Below, piece after piece: positions 22,212-33,050 of a DNA stretch of 64,000 bases. The stretch is from NCBI GenBank assembly GCA_023101885.1, contig JALPQD010000089.1, forward strand, positions 171,087 to 235,086, written 5' to 3'. The DNA is from Typhlomys cinereus (taxonomy: Eukaryota; Chordata; Mammalia; Rodentia; Platacanthomyidae). How positions within the stretch are numbered: the stretch's first letter is position 1; every line of letters begins with the position of its first letter. Both the position numbers and the translations under genes were made by a program. The notes below the pieces were generated by a model. It had not been told where the DNA came from and made no database searches. It saw only the letters and a program-made list of their open reading frames with translations.

Positions 22212-22455
22212 TCACACCACACCACACCACACCACACCACACCCCATACCACACCACATACCACACCACACCACACCACACCACACCACACCACACCACA
22301 CCACACCACACCCACCACATACCACCACATACCCACACCACACCACACCACACCACACCACACCACATACCACACCACATACCACACCACACCACACCAC
22401 ACCACACCACACCACACCACACCACACCGCACTACACCACATACCACACCACACC
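22212..22455. repeat. CCACA pentanucleotide array, second copy
   Basis: Almost pure ACACC pentamers with a few ATACC interruptions. Same unit as the satellite bordering the assembly gap, about 4 kb away. Confidence 0.95.
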
Positions 22456-22522
22456 ACAGCCCATTTGTTCTGTTCGTTTTTCTCTAGCAGCATCTACAGC
22501 TCTTAGCTTCAGGGCCTGGTGC
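22453..22522 (+). repeat. Short duplicated segment, copy 2
   Basis: Partner of 21,671-21,746, with CCCATTTGTTCTGTTCG and CAGCTCTTAGCTTCAGGGCC. A few substitutions and short indels separate the copies. Confidence 0.8.
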
Positions 22523-22764
22523 AAACTGCCTCACCTCCCCTTCTGCTTCCCATAGACACTCTGTGATCACACATGCTTGCTTACAGTGTCTACATGGTTT
22601 CTGGGGATCTGAACTTGACTTGTCAGGCTTGCTGACGAGTTACTCGCTGAGCCATCTCCCCAGCTTTTAAAAAAAATGTATGCAGTTCATTTAGCAGTTG
22701 TTCTTTTGAAATTTACGCATTTAATAAAAAATTTAAAAAATATAAATATATGTTTGCTGTAGAA

Positions 22765-23012
22765 AGAATATACCATGGTTAAAGTACTTGCCACAGAAGG
22801 CAAAAGGATCAGAGTGGGGACCAGGTACAACCTGGGTGTGGTGGTCTGCTGTAATTCTAACTTCAGCAGATGCAGCAAGCTGTCTAGAAGGCCTAGCCCC
22901 CACAGAAATGCTCTGGGTTTGATTAGAGACCTAGTCTAAAACGAATAAGGTGGAAGAGCAACTGAGGGTGATTCCTGATATCAACCTTGGGTCTCCACAT
23001 GCACACACACAC
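22765..23012 (+). mobile_element. RSINE1/B4-like SINE
   Basis: GGTTAAAGTACTTGCCACAG at the head, a CTGGGTGTGGTGGTC B1-like middle, then GAGACCTAGTCTAAAA and GGTGGAAGAGCAACTGAGGG, ending at GGTCTCCACATGCACACAC. This order is diagnostic for RSINE1/B4 composites. Confidence 0.75.
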
Positions 23013-23249
23013 ATGCATATACACCTGCACTCACAGGTGCCCCAGCATGTATGCAGAACACATATGCACACCTTCCTTCATACCCACAAAAACAGGAAAA
23101 GAAGACATCAAAGAAAAGTAATCCGCAGAGTGAAAAAATAAGAGTTCCCATTCCCTTCATCGATGTCACACAGCAAACAGACAGATGTGGGAAGAACCTG
23201 AGTGAGTATTAATCCAAGTCACAGGATCCCGGCTGTGTCGGAAAGATAC

Positions 23250-23600
23250 GGACACTGATCAATTGAGGGCTGAGCCTGTGGGGCACATCTGAAAAGAATG
23301 GACGGTTAAGGCAGGCCCTGAGCAAACCTGCGGGAGATTATCTAATTCATGGGGGAGGACCCAGCCCACGGTGGGTGGGACCACGTCCTGGCAGGTGGAT
23401 AAAATGGAGAGAGTGTTTGGGCAAACAGGCTTCTGGCAAGTAACCCGAGGTTCTTCTCTTAGTTCTTGTGTGCATGTGGTGTGGTTGGTTCACTAGGCTC
23501 CTGATGTTGGTACGCGCTCGCCTACCATGCTGAGGACGTGTGACCAAGAATCATAAGCACAGAGTAAACCCTTGATCCCCGAAGCTGTTTGAGTACCGTG
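23250..23600 (+). mobile_element. MaLR/ERVL-type rodent LTR
   Basis: CAAACCTGCGGGAGATTATC, GGGGGAGGACCCAGCCCA, CGGTGGGTGGGACCACG and CAGGTGGATAAAATGG line up with 18,300-18,400. The 3' part has AGAGTAAACCCTTGATCC, which may be a degraded polyadenylation region. Confidence 0.6.
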
Positions 23601-24629
23601 GTCAATGGAGCAACACAAGAGTAACTGCCTGTCTGGTATAAATCACAGCTCCCCTTTTCCAATGTGTGGGATCACTTGCTTTATATTTCATTTCTGGGGA
23701 TCCCCAAGTGGTCTTCAAAGAACTCACAGGACCTGAGCTTAGGGACCCCTGTACTGTCCCCTCCTAGCAAGGTGTAGGACTGGGGAGACCCAGGAAGGGA
23801 AACGACTTGCCTAGGATTGGCACCAAGTGTCTCAAATCCAAGGCTCCCCCCTCCCACCCTCCTGTGTTGATGAATGAGGGCTGTGTAATTACTTGATGCA
23901 ATGAACAATTAAATCAGACACTGTCCTCCAGCCTTCCCATCCATCAAACCCTCAGGGCTGGCAGCCCCGTCATATGCTCACACACCGGTGTCTCCCAGAG
24001 AACACGGCCTTCCGTGTAGCTCGGTTTCCTTCTGATGGTTATAAATGCCAGTGGTTAGAGCGGGTTCCGCCGAGCCTGCTCTGCTGGGCTGAGAAGGCGC
24101 GTCCTCACCTGCGGAGCGGCAGAAAAGGCCGCTTTCCAGAAGGATCGTGACTCCCCCAGCTCGGAACTCGGGGTCTGGGAGATGTCATTCACCCCGTTAT
24201 GGTTTTGACTGGGAACGCCCCCCAGAGGCACATGTGTAGTGTGCTCCTTAGGGTTCATGGAATTCTGAGGCTCGATCCACTGCGAAGCTCTGAGTTCAGT
24301 ATTAATGCGCAGAGTTTGGGGTGAGTTGGAGGAAGGGCATGTCTTCAGGGAGTAGATGCGCTTTATCCTTGGAAGGGGAGGAGGAGGAAGAGGAGGTGGA
24401 AACAGGGTTTGTCTGTTCCGTCTCCCATGCGTTGAATACTGAGGGTGTGTTCACTTCAAGTGGAGACTCAGGAGTGAGGGGAGCTGTGTCCTGAGCATCC
24501 TGAGATTCTGCTGCCAACTGATGCTCTCCTACAGGTCTTAGGTCAAAGGTCAATGTAGCTACGAGATATGGAGATTCAACACTTGACCCAGAGGGAGGAA
24601 GTTATGAATTAGGGTTATCTGTCTATGTA
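23601..24629. other. Mostly unique sequence; weak MIR-like patch
   Basis: A GGAAGGGAAACGACTTGCC motif at about 23,792 resembles a MIR core, but the flanks do not support a firm call. A GGA-rich run lies at 24,375-24,400. No exon recognised. Confidence 0.35.
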
Positions 24630-24635
24630 TCTACC

Positions 24636-24683
24636 TATTCATCCATCCATCCATCCATCCATCCATCCATCCATCCATCCATC

Positions 24684-24737
<54 letters not shown>

Positions 24738-24900
24738 TCATCTATCTACCATGTATTATCTATTATCCATTTATCTTTTAGATATCTATTATTGATCTGT
24801 TATATGTATATCTATTAGTATATCTGTCTCTCTACTTCTATATCTATCATTGATCTATCTAGTCATGATCTATCTACCTATCTGTGTATTTATAATTTAT
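24636..24900. repeat. CATC/TATC tetranucleotide microsatellite
   Basis: About 11 CATC units followed by about 16 TATC units, then degenerate CTAT-type sequence to about 24,900. Likely length-polymorphic. Confidence 0.95.
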
Positions 24901-25394
24901 TAAGGAGGACTAGAAAAGAGGAGGAGCAGGAAGGTGAGGAAGAAGAGGAGGAAGGGTGGGTTGAGGATGACAATAGATGCCTAAGTTATGTGGGCAGCCC
25001 CCGAGGGGGGTGCTTCCAGAGGCCAGGTATCATGAATCAGACTGGGCTGGAGAAAATTATTTTTTAATCTTTCTTGGGACCAAGCAAGCGCTACACCAAC
25101 ACTGCTAGACGTGTCATCCACATGCCAGTGACAGCTGCAATGACTGCCAGGTCAATGAGGAGTTGATCAGGAGTTGAGTGCTCAGCAAGTTTTATAGACA
25201 TTGCTGGGACGTCCATTTGCAAAGTGGCATTGCTGGACATCCAAATGGATTCTATGGTATTTACAAATATAGCAGGTTGGTGAGAGAGAAAACAAGGTCC
25301 TTCCTGACAGATCATCTAGGAAACAGGTGGGATTGTCAAGCGGCTCCTCTTGTTTCCTGGGGGTTCCTTCCTTATCTGGTTTTCTTTTTGCTTT
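24901..25394. other. Purine-rich patch and unique sequence
   Basis: 24,905-24,965 is AGGAGG-rich. A 74-codon minus-strand frame (25,091-25,315) has a hydrophobic C-terminal end and an NAT glycosylation-type sequon. I cannot identify it. A decayed retroviral envelope remnant is one possibility. Confidence 0.3.
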
Positions 25395-25405
25395 GTATGT
25401 GTGTG

Positions 25406-25460
<55 letters not shown>

Positions 25461-25690
25461 CAGAGGGCACTGTGAGTGCCCTTGGAGGCCCAAGGGTAAC
25501 TTCAGGAATCATCCTAGATTGTTTCTACCTCCTATTTGTGCTGCTCTGGGATCTCCCAAGCTCTGCCTTAAGACCAGAAGAGCAGGCTACCACAGTTTCC
25601 AGGATTTTTATGTGGGGACCTGGGATCCAAAGTCAAGTCCTTCTGCTTGCTAGGCAGAGGCTTAACCCCTGGGCCATGTCTCCAGCCGTG
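25395..25690 (-). mobile_element. Long B2-like SINE, antisense, TG tail expanded
   Basis: Left end is an expanded TG tail (25,397-25,459). Then come TTGGAGGCCCAAGGGTAAC, TCAGGAATCATCCTAGATTG, CTGGGATCTCCCAAGC, GGACCTGGGATCC and GGCTTAACCCCTGGGCCATG. It is the complement of the SINE family seen in sense at 54,437 and 61,288. Confidence 0.85.
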
Positions 25691-25919
25691 CATCTGGTTG
25701 TCTTAGGGGTTTTTCTGAACTGCAAGCAGGACCCTCAAATGCTTCTGTCTGCAGCCCCTAAAGATATTCTCAGGAGTTTTTGGGTAAAGACACTTCCCCC
25801 CCATTTCATGAGCCTTGATTCCAGCTCACTCTCCTCCACTTCTCCCCTCCCCTCTTTCCCCCTCCCCATCTCTCTCTACCCCAGCCCTTTTCACTTCTGG
25901 CTACTTTGATAGTTATCTG

Positions 25920-26225
25920 AATGAGACCTTGACAGCACGTATGTAGAAACGCCTCAGAGGTTAGTAAAGCACAAATCAGGGGGCACCTGAGAAGGCATTT
26001 CCTGAGAGTTTCACCAAGGGGGCAAGACCACCCTGAATGTGGGCTTGCGTGGAATATAAATTGGAGGAAGGAAAAAGCTGCTAGTCGGTGAAGGGATTTC
26101 TCTCTCCCCTCTCTCCTCTTTTCTCTTTTCTTTCCCTTTCCTTCTTCAGTTCCCCTCCTTTCCTTTTCCCTCCCCTTTTCATCTCTTCCTTCTCTCCCTT
26201 CTGAAACTGTGAGCAAAATAGGTCC
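25920..26225 (+). mobile_element. MaLR/ERVL-type LTR with pyrimidine insert
   Basis: AAACGCCTCAGAGGTTAGTA, AAGGCATTTCCTGAGAGTTT, ACCACCCTGAATGTGGGC and, at the end, GAAACTGTGAGCAAAATAGG follow the usual rodent LTR order. A pyrimidine-rich run (26,095-26,205) sits in the middle of the 3' half. Confidence 0.6.
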
Positions 26226-26229
26226 TTAT

Positions 26230-26545
26230 GTGTGATCATGTGTGTGGATGTGTGTATGTGCATGTGTGAGAACATGTGTGTGTATGCATATGTGTGTGCA
26301 CACATGCAGATCCCAAGGACTGCCTTGGTTGTTGCTTCTCAGTGGCCACTCAACTTGTAGTGTGAGCCTAGGTCTCTCAAGTCGATGAAGCAGGTAGACT
26401 GGCTAGACCCACCCTTGGGGACCCTCTGTCTTCACCTCCCCAGTTCAGGGGTCGAAAGCTTTGGGCTCCATGGCTCCGTGGATAAGATTTAGGGCCTTGT
26501 GCATGCACAGCATGGGCTTTGCTGACCCACAAAAGAAATCTCTCC
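26230..26545 (-). mobile_element. RSINE1/B4-like SINE, antisense
   Basis: TG-rich tail on the left, then ACATGCAGATCCCAAGGACT, GTGAGCCTAGGTCTCTCAAG, CTTGGGGACCCTCTGTC and ACCTCCCCAGTTCAGGGG, the complement of the composite SINE body. The head is decayed. Confidence 0.55.
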
Positions 26546-26955
26546 TCCTTTAGGTGGTTTCCCCCAGGAATTTCATCAAGGTGACAAAATCTTCATGAGA
26601 TCTTCACATGCACCAAGCTCCTTCTTGGGCTGTGTCTCCCCTCCCCCCATGCCCTCCCTATCCCACTGGGCTGGTCTTTCCCTCCAGCTTAGCCGAGCAG
26701 CTCCATATCCTTTGGATCTTACCTCTGGAATTGCCCCCTCTGCTCCTTCTCTGGACAGCTGTGGGGGTCACTTGCATCTGCCTCCCTGTGTGGATTCCAA
26801 GGAGACAGAGCCTTGTGTACAGTTCACCATGTCCACTGCACACCTAACCAGCGGTCACAGTTTGACTGAATACTTCTGAGAACAAGGGGGCTGGCTCTTG
26901 CTGTACAATCCTCCAGCTACTGTCCTTAGTCAGCTTAGCAGGGGAGCTCATCCCT
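26546..26955. other. Unique sequence, nothing recognised
   Basis: Two overlapping plus-strand frames of 79-94 codons, pyrimidine-rich and without a domain. Treated as chance. Confidence 0.4.
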
Positions 26956-26959
26956 GCAC

Positions 26960-27185
26960 CAGGAGCCAAGAACTGGTCACACCTCATCTACCGAGACAGG
27001 AGCAAACTTCACTTGCCACTGAGCATCTTTGTCTGTCCAAATATGCCAAAGTGGGCCAATTTATGAAACCAGCTTCCCTCATCTTATCCATCTGCCCAGG
27101 GAATGGTCCCACCCACCATAGACTGAATCTTACATCATCAATTTGATAATCTCTGCAGGACTGCTCAAGGCATGCCTTAACTCCA
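26960..27185 (-). mobile_element. MaLR/ERVL-type LTR fragment, antisense
   Basis: CTGCCCAGGGAATGGTCCCA, CCCACCATAGACTGAATC, ATAATCTCTGCAGGACTGC and CTCAAGGCATGCC are the complement of the block seen at 23,320-23,410. Confidence 0.6.
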
Positions 27186-27817
27186 AATTCTTTACAGATG
27201 TAGCTAAAGCTTATATATATGTGAGTAAACATTTGTTGAACGAATGAATGGAAGGAATGAATACAACATGGAGTCATTTGAGATGCATAGCATGGGAAGC
27301 CAGGCCTTTATTTACTAAAGGAGGTCCCCAGGCTTCCCTCTCTGCCCAGAGCCTGGCAGCCTGTCCCCAGCGCCTGCTGAGAATCACTCTGTGAACTGGA
27401 CAGAGAAGGACAGCGTGAGTAATGGGAGCCAGGCACCGTGTCGGGAACAAAAGGCCCCGGTTGACATGGTAACAACAGGCAGACCGATGTGGCTGGGCTG
27501 GAATCTGGCCTCTGGACATGCCTGGGAACAGGGTCCTGGTCATTCTTCCTCTGTGCTGAGGCGTGTGAAGGCGCTGGGACTGCAGGGAAGGACAGGCAGA
27601 GACTCGCTTCTGCCAGCTGCAGCTCTGGCTTCTGCCAGCTGCAGCTCTGGCTTCTGCCAGCTTCAGCCAGCGGCGCCCCACACTTTGGGCACGAGAATCC
27701 TTCCATTGATTCTTTGGGTCTTTTCCATACACAGATCAAGTTTGATGAGACTAGGATGTCGATTTTTAGATCTTTTTCAATTTTGGAATAGTTATGTAAG
27801 TGTAATAAGGTATCTTG
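27186..27817. other. Unique sequence with MIR/L2-like tail and 22-bp repeat
   Basis: AACATTTGTTGAACGAATGA at 27,228 looks like a MIR/L2 tail. At 27,607-27,665 a 22-bp unit (CTTCTGCCAGCTGCAGCTC) is repeated about 2.7 times. No exon is supported. Confidence 0.4.
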
Positions 27818-28281
27818 GGAGAGACTGCTCAGTGGTTAAAGTGCTTGCCACACTAGACAAAGGACTAGAGTTCGGGTCCCCAGATCCCAGGTAAAATACC
27901 ATGTAGATGTGTCTAAAATTCTATCCTTAGAAGACAGAGACTGGAAATCCACAGAGTAAGCTGCCTAGCTAAATGAACCCTATTGATGAACTCTAAGTTT
28001 GATTGAGACCCATCCTCAAAATAATAATGTTGAAGAGTGATTGACAATGAATCTCAATGTCACTCTTGAGCTTCAACATGCACATGAACTTGTTTCCTCA
28101 CACCAGCACATACACACACTTGTACTCCCCATGTTCCCACACCAGCACACAAACATACATGCACCTGTTCCTGCACATGCACATGCATACATGTTCTCAT
28201 CCCTATATGCACACACGTACCTGCATGTGCATACACACATGTTCCTATACCAGCACATACACATTTACCTGCACATGTGCA

Positions 28282-28316
<35 letters not shown>

Positions 28317-28320
28317 CCTC
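27818..28320 (+). mobile_element. RSINE1/B4-like SINE with long CA-rich tail
   Basis: GAGACTGCTCAGTGGTTAAA and GTGCTTGCCACACTAG (A-box end), GAGTTCGGGTCCCCAGATCC (B box), then TTTGATTGAGACCCATCCTC and GTTGAAGAGTGATTGACAAT. From about 28,075 it continues as a long degenerate CACATG/CA-rich tail ending in (AC)n at 28,283-28,315. Confidence 0.75.
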
Positions 28321-28486
28321 TCCGCACACATGTACCCCTACATGCTCATGAAAATGAGGGGCAAATGCCTTGGGAGATGGGATCTAAACTTAATTATGAA
28401 TTTCACAGAGCCATGTTAGTAAATGAAAGTAGACCCTTGTGGTATTTGTGATGATTTCATGCCTGGAACAGAACGTTCTGGGATAC
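28321..28486. other. Short unique spacer
   Basis: No feature recognised between the SINE tail and the following LTR. Confidence 0.4.
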
Positions 28487-28862
28487 TGTGATGGTTAATC
28501 CTGGGCGTCAACTTGATCACACCTGCATTAACTAAGATCAGTTGAGACCACCTGAAGAGATCATCTGCACCAATAAATACATTTACAATACAAAGACCAG
28601 CCTAGATCTGATTGGAACCTCCCAGTAGTGGACCAGATAAAAGGAACCACAGAACAGGAGACTGGGAAGAAGAGAGAATCTCCAAGGATATCTGCCGTGA
28701 CTTAGCCTCCTGCCTCCAGCTTTAGCCACCAGCCATGTCGCCTCTGCCATGAAAGACTGTGTTTCCTCTCTGGATCTATAAGCTGAATAAATCTTCCTTT
28801 CTCGCTTAAGTTGATTGGCTTTGGGTGCTCTCTCACAGCAACAGTTAAGAGTGACCGTTACA
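28487..28862 (+). mobile_element. Solo LTR, ERVL/MaLR-type, near full length
   Basis: Runs from TGTGATGGTTAATCCTGG to AAGAGTGACCGTTACA, so it has TG...CA-type ends over 376 bp. A polyadenylation signal AATAAA lies at 28,786-28,791. GTCAACTTGATCAC follows the 5' end. The 3' end (GCTCTCTCACAGCAACAG) is the complement of the LTR at 60,790. No internal retroviral region is present. A clear target duplication was not found. Confidence 0.7.
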
Positions 28863-29229
28863 CACGGCCTTCTCCACTCTGGCTTCAGGGGGGCACAGAA
28901 GTCTCACATTTCACAGCGTTTTCTATTTTAGCTTCGAGATGTGGGAGGCATAACCCATGTGACACATTTTTTTCTGTTTTGGTTGAAATCTTAATTTAGT
29001 TTTCATATTGCATCATCTTTTAAGATTGCTTGGAAGTTTGTTGTGAATGTGAGTCATCCCAGGGGACTTGGGTGCACCCCGCCCTCGTTGGTTGTCAGGA
29101 AAAATCTGTGTGGTAAACGCTCCACAGGGGCTTAGCATGGTGTAAGCAATAGTGCCTGCTTTCAAGTCAGAAAATGCAAAAGAAAGCAAAGTAGCAGCAA
29201 AGCCTCCATTTTCCATTTTTTTTCTGACA
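28863..29229. other. Unique sequence, nothing recognised
   Basis: No supported feature. Confidence 0.4.
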
Positions 29230-29400
29230 TGTGCCTGCCTGTGTGCATGCTTGTGTGTGTGTGTGTGTGTGTGTTGCGTGCGCGCGCACGCGTGTGTTAC
29301 AGACCCATTCCGCTGTGCCCAGCTTCTCTGTAGGTGCTGGGGCTCGAACTCAGTCTTCATGTTTGCACTTAACTCACTGAGCCATCTCACAGCCTCCTCC
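29230..29400 (-). mobile_element. tRNA-derived SINE, antisense, with TG/CG tail
   Basis: Right end CTTAACTCACTGAGCCATCT and GGTGCTGGGGCTCGAACTCA are the complement of a SINE head. The left side is a (TG)n tract with an embedded GCGTGCGCGCGCACGCG run. Confidence 0.75.
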
Positions 29401-30489
29401 ATTTTCTAAGATATGTTTTGTGAGCTGGGTCTGCCCGGTTTTCATTCTACAAACACAGAGGTCAAGACTGGGGTGAAGGAGGGCTGACGTGTAGAGCTGC
29501 CAGCTCTGTATTTTTGTAAGGACCTGGGAGTGAGCGTCCCCCATAGCCTTGTGCCCCAGGTGCCTGTTCATTTCGGCCTAGTGTAGTCCAGACTCCAACA
29601 CAGGTATGTGGCAAACTGGCATGCTAGGAAGTGTGCCCCTCTCTGAGCTCTTTTGGTGGTATGATGGGGCCAGTCCCCTCACTCTCTGCCGGTAAGTCTT
29701 TGCAGTCAACCATAACTTAGAACCTTGACCTCTTTATTCCCCAAAATTGTTTGGGTCATGTATTCTGTTAGAAAAAAGAGAGGAAGAAGAAAGAATGGAG
29801 AAGAATGAAGGGCAAGAGTGGGAAATAGAACAGGAACCCAAGCTTCATCCACGAAGACTGAAGTTCATTCGGGAAGCTTCTCCAAAACTCCAGCCAGGGA
29901 GCGGTGTCCAGATGGAAATGGCTGCTGACTGGAAGTCAAGGGTGCGAGCTTTTTATAGCTGGAGTGCAGGGAGGAGGGATTTGGGTTTGACCAGTTATCA
30001 GATTAACATTCTTGGTGGGTTCTCTGGTGAAGATCTGTCTTATCTTAGATCTATCCTGGAGTATCTGGCTTGAAGGTGGGATCTCTTGCTATCCTATCAG
30101 GTGGGATCTCTGGTGGAGATTTGTCAGGTGGGGGTCTCTGGTTTTGAGGTCTGATTCAGACCTATCATATTCAGATCAGTGACCAAAGAGTGATGCAGGT
30201 AAATAATATCCAGTATTTCTTTTTTTTTCTCTGCCATATTCTTCAAGTCCCAATTGCAACTCAGAGCATCGGTCTACACACTTGACATGCGTTTATTAAG
30301 GAGTGGCTCATGTGGCCAGGCACAGGGAAGAGACACCCACACACAGCTCCATCTTCTTGGCATGAAGTTAAGGCAGGGGAGACAGGAGACCCCAGAAGCA
30401 AGAGGGATGGAAAGTTAAGTGTGCCAGTTGATTAGACAGAAGCGATCCTGGGAAAGTGACCATGGAGAGGGATCGGAGAGCTGCAATTC
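29401..30489. other. Unique sequence, nothing firmly recognised
   Basis: A GGTGGGATCTCT motif recurs at about 30,076 and 30,101 and the stretch 29,990-30,170 looks LTR-like, but I cannot assign a family. A 108-codon plus-strand frame (29,747-30,073) has no known domain. Confidence 0.35.
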
Positions 30490-31235
30490 TGAACACACAC
30501 AACACCTACAACATACACACAATGCACACACACAAAATACCTACAACACACACACAATGCACACACATACAACACCTACAACACAAAATGCACACACATA
30601 CACATTAACACCTACAACACACACACAATGCACACACATACACACTATGCCTACAGCACACACACACAATACACACATACTCAGTAACTGTGTGTGTGTT
30701 GTAGGTATTTTGTGTGTGTGCATTGTGTGTATGTTGTAGGTGTTGTGTGTATTGTGTACACTGTGTATGTTGTAGGTGTATGATGCGTGTGTATGTGTGT
30801 GTTATAGGTGTTGTGTGTGTGTATGTGTGTGCATTGTGTGTGTTGTAGGTATTGCGTGTATGTGTGTTCATTGTGTGTATCGTAGGTGTTGTGTATGTGT
30901 TATAGGCATTGTGTGTATGTGTGTACATCATATGTGTGGTATGTATGTGTGTGGTGTGTCTGTGCATTGTAGTTATTGTGTGTGTGGTATGTTGTATGTG
31001 TAGGTGTGTGTGTGATATATTGTGTGGTATTTATATGTGGTATATATGTATGTTGTAGGTGTTGTGTGTGTGTGTGCATTGTGTATATATGTTGTGTATG
31101 TGTGTGATATGGTATGCGTATGCATGTGTCTTATATATGTGTAGTGTGGGGGGCATATTGTGTATATGTAGGGTGTATATATTGTGTATGTGTGTGATAT
31201 GGGGTGTGTGTGCACATGCACGTGTGCATAATTTG
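30490..31235. repeat. CA/TG minisatellite that inverts at its centre
   Basis: The left arm (to about 30,680) repeats ACACCTACAACACACACA with ATGCACAC. The right arm (from 30,689) repeats its complement, TGTTGTAGGTGT with GTGCATTGTG. The outer left end 30,495-30,556 is a perfect 62-bp inverted repeat of 30,689-30,750, enclosing a 132-bp loop of further units. TG-rich sequence continues to 31,235. Confidence 0.9.
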
Positions 31236-32094
31236 CCTCAACATTTTGTTCTAGGCTCGCTGTTTAATTAGATATTACAAATCACATCTGAAATGCAAGA
31301 TTAAGGAGAAGAGCTGATTATGTGAACACCAACTTCAATGCTTTGAGCTGAGTTGGGGAAACACAAGTATCAAAGAAATGCTGTTAAATGTGGGGTGGAA
31401 AACTGGAAAAATGGAGGAAAAAAGAAAGAATTCACCAAGCAGGAAAAGCGAGCAGTCCACCTGGCTACTTCACGTGTGTCTTTCGAGAGCTCTACAGTGA
31501 AGAGATCTGAGGGAGACCTTGGAAGTAGAATCCTGACATTCACAGGGAATGTTCCAGAGGCCACCTCTGCTTCCAGACAGCAGGTTGGCGAGCAACACTG
31601 CTTTGCTGGAGGTTAAATGAAGGCATTAGAGAGAGAGTGTATAATGTATTCTCCATGTTTTCTCAGGTTCCTCCCCCTCTCATCCCCATCCCAGTTTGGC
31701 TCTTGGAAGCAAGCCAATTTACCACACGTCGATGAGTGTAGAGCTGTTTTTCTAGAAATCAATGTGTCAGAGTGGCATTTGCCCTTCCTGCCAAATCCAT
31801 TCACATTTTCCCCCTCCCCTCCTGTAGGTAATGGACAAGACTGGAAAGGAGGCATCTAAGAAAACAATGGATGAGGGGACTTCAGGAGAGCCAGCCTGGG
31901 GTCAGGTAACTAAGCACTCAGACACCACCCCTACCAGTTCCCTCTCAGAACCTCCTTTTCTTCTGGATACAACCTAGATTTTATCTGGATGAATCCATCA
32001 GTGTGGGCTCTGAGACAGTGCAGGGAGGCCAGAGTCCCGGTTGGCTCTTGAGTCACCTCCTGCTGTGAGCTCAGAGAGGGCAAACATATTTGCT

Positions 32095-32362
32095 GTTTGC
32101 GTTTATTTGTTTGTTTGTTTGTTTATTTATTTATTTATTTATTTTTGTGTGTATAGAAGCATGCACTTGAGTGTTATGCCTGTGGAGGTCCAAGGGGTGA
32201 TTTTAGGAATCACCTGGATTTCCTTACCACCTTATCCGTTTGCTCTGGATTTCCCGGCTCTGCCTTCTGCCTTCAACACTTTTACGTGGGATATGGGTTC
32301 CAAACTCTGGCCTTTTTTGCTTGAGAAGCAAAGGCTTAATCTCTGAGTCATCTTCTCAGCTC
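32095..32362 (-). mobile_element. Long B2-like SINE, antisense (copy A)
   Basis: The tail complement is TTTG/TTTA tetramers (32,103-32,148). It is followed by GTGGAGGTCCAAGGGGTGA, TTAGGAATCACCTGGATTTC, ACGTGGGATATGGG and GGCTTAATCTCTGAGTCATC. The counterpart in copy B is at 46,195-46,455 in sense. Confidence 0.85.
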
Positions 32363-32469
32363 AGGAGTTTTTATTTAGAAACTCACAGAGTAAGTGCAAG
32401 GCATATCCCTCTCTGTTGACTTCTTGTGTTGATTTAAAAGCTGCAATGGAGTCAATATCCACATCCAGC

Positions 32470-33050
32470 TAGTCCTGAGAAGTCCTGCAGCCACTATGGA
32501 AATCAGTGTGGAGGTTCTTTAAGAACCGAAAAATAAAACTACCAAATGATCAGGCCATACCACTCCAGGAATAGACCCAAGGATCTAAGTCAATGTACTC
32601 AGAGACGTGGCCACAATGTACAATGTACACACAGTACAACATACAATGTACTACAGAGGCATGGCCAGACATGTTCACCATAGCCAAAACATGGAATCCG
32701 CCTAGGTGCCCTCAATAGCAAATGGTAAAGAAAATGTGATACCTATATGTCCTGGAGTTCTATGTTGTCATTAGCTGAATGGATGAAGTTGTCTGCGAAA
32801 AATTGAGATTGCCCTGACAAGCAAAACTCACTAGATTCAGAAAAACAAATGCCACATGTTCTGTCTCACTTGTGGAAGCTGGATGGGGTCCTGTATGTCA
32901 GAGAAAAGGGAAGAGAAGAAAGGAGAAGAAGGCCCAGAGAGGGCGAAGACCTGTGAGCATGGTCAAAGCACATGATCGATTCGGTAAAAAAATGTCATTT
33001 TCAAACCCATCCCTTGACGCAACAGACACACACTTAATAAAAACTCAAAG
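32470..33050 (+). mobile_element. LINE-1 3' end (copy A)
   Basis: GGAAATCAGTGTGGAGGTTC, the ACCACTCCAGGAATAGACCC region, CACCATAGCCAAAACATGGA, ATGCCACATGTTCTGTCTCA and a final AATAAAAACTCAAAG follow the L1 3'-terminal order. It is 5' truncated, as most rodent L1 copies are. Inverted partner at 45,500-46,100. Confidence 0.85.

Larger units (their letters stand above)
22093..22672 (-). mobile_element. B4/RSINE1-like SINE, antisense, split by satellite
   Basis: Left piece (to about 22,205) reads GAGGTCAGAACACACCATCC and CCAGGTTAGCTGATCCCTGA. Right piece (about 22,523-22,672) ends in ACTCGCTGAGCCATCTCCCC, the complement of a tRNA-derived SINE head. Between them lie the CCACA array and the second copy of the 76-bp duplicated segment. 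Confidence 0.5.

Noticed and set aside
24050..24560. Possible promoter or first exon (ATAAATG near 24,040 and a CpG-containing stretch)
   Set aside because: CpG density is modest and no splice donor with a coding frame was found.
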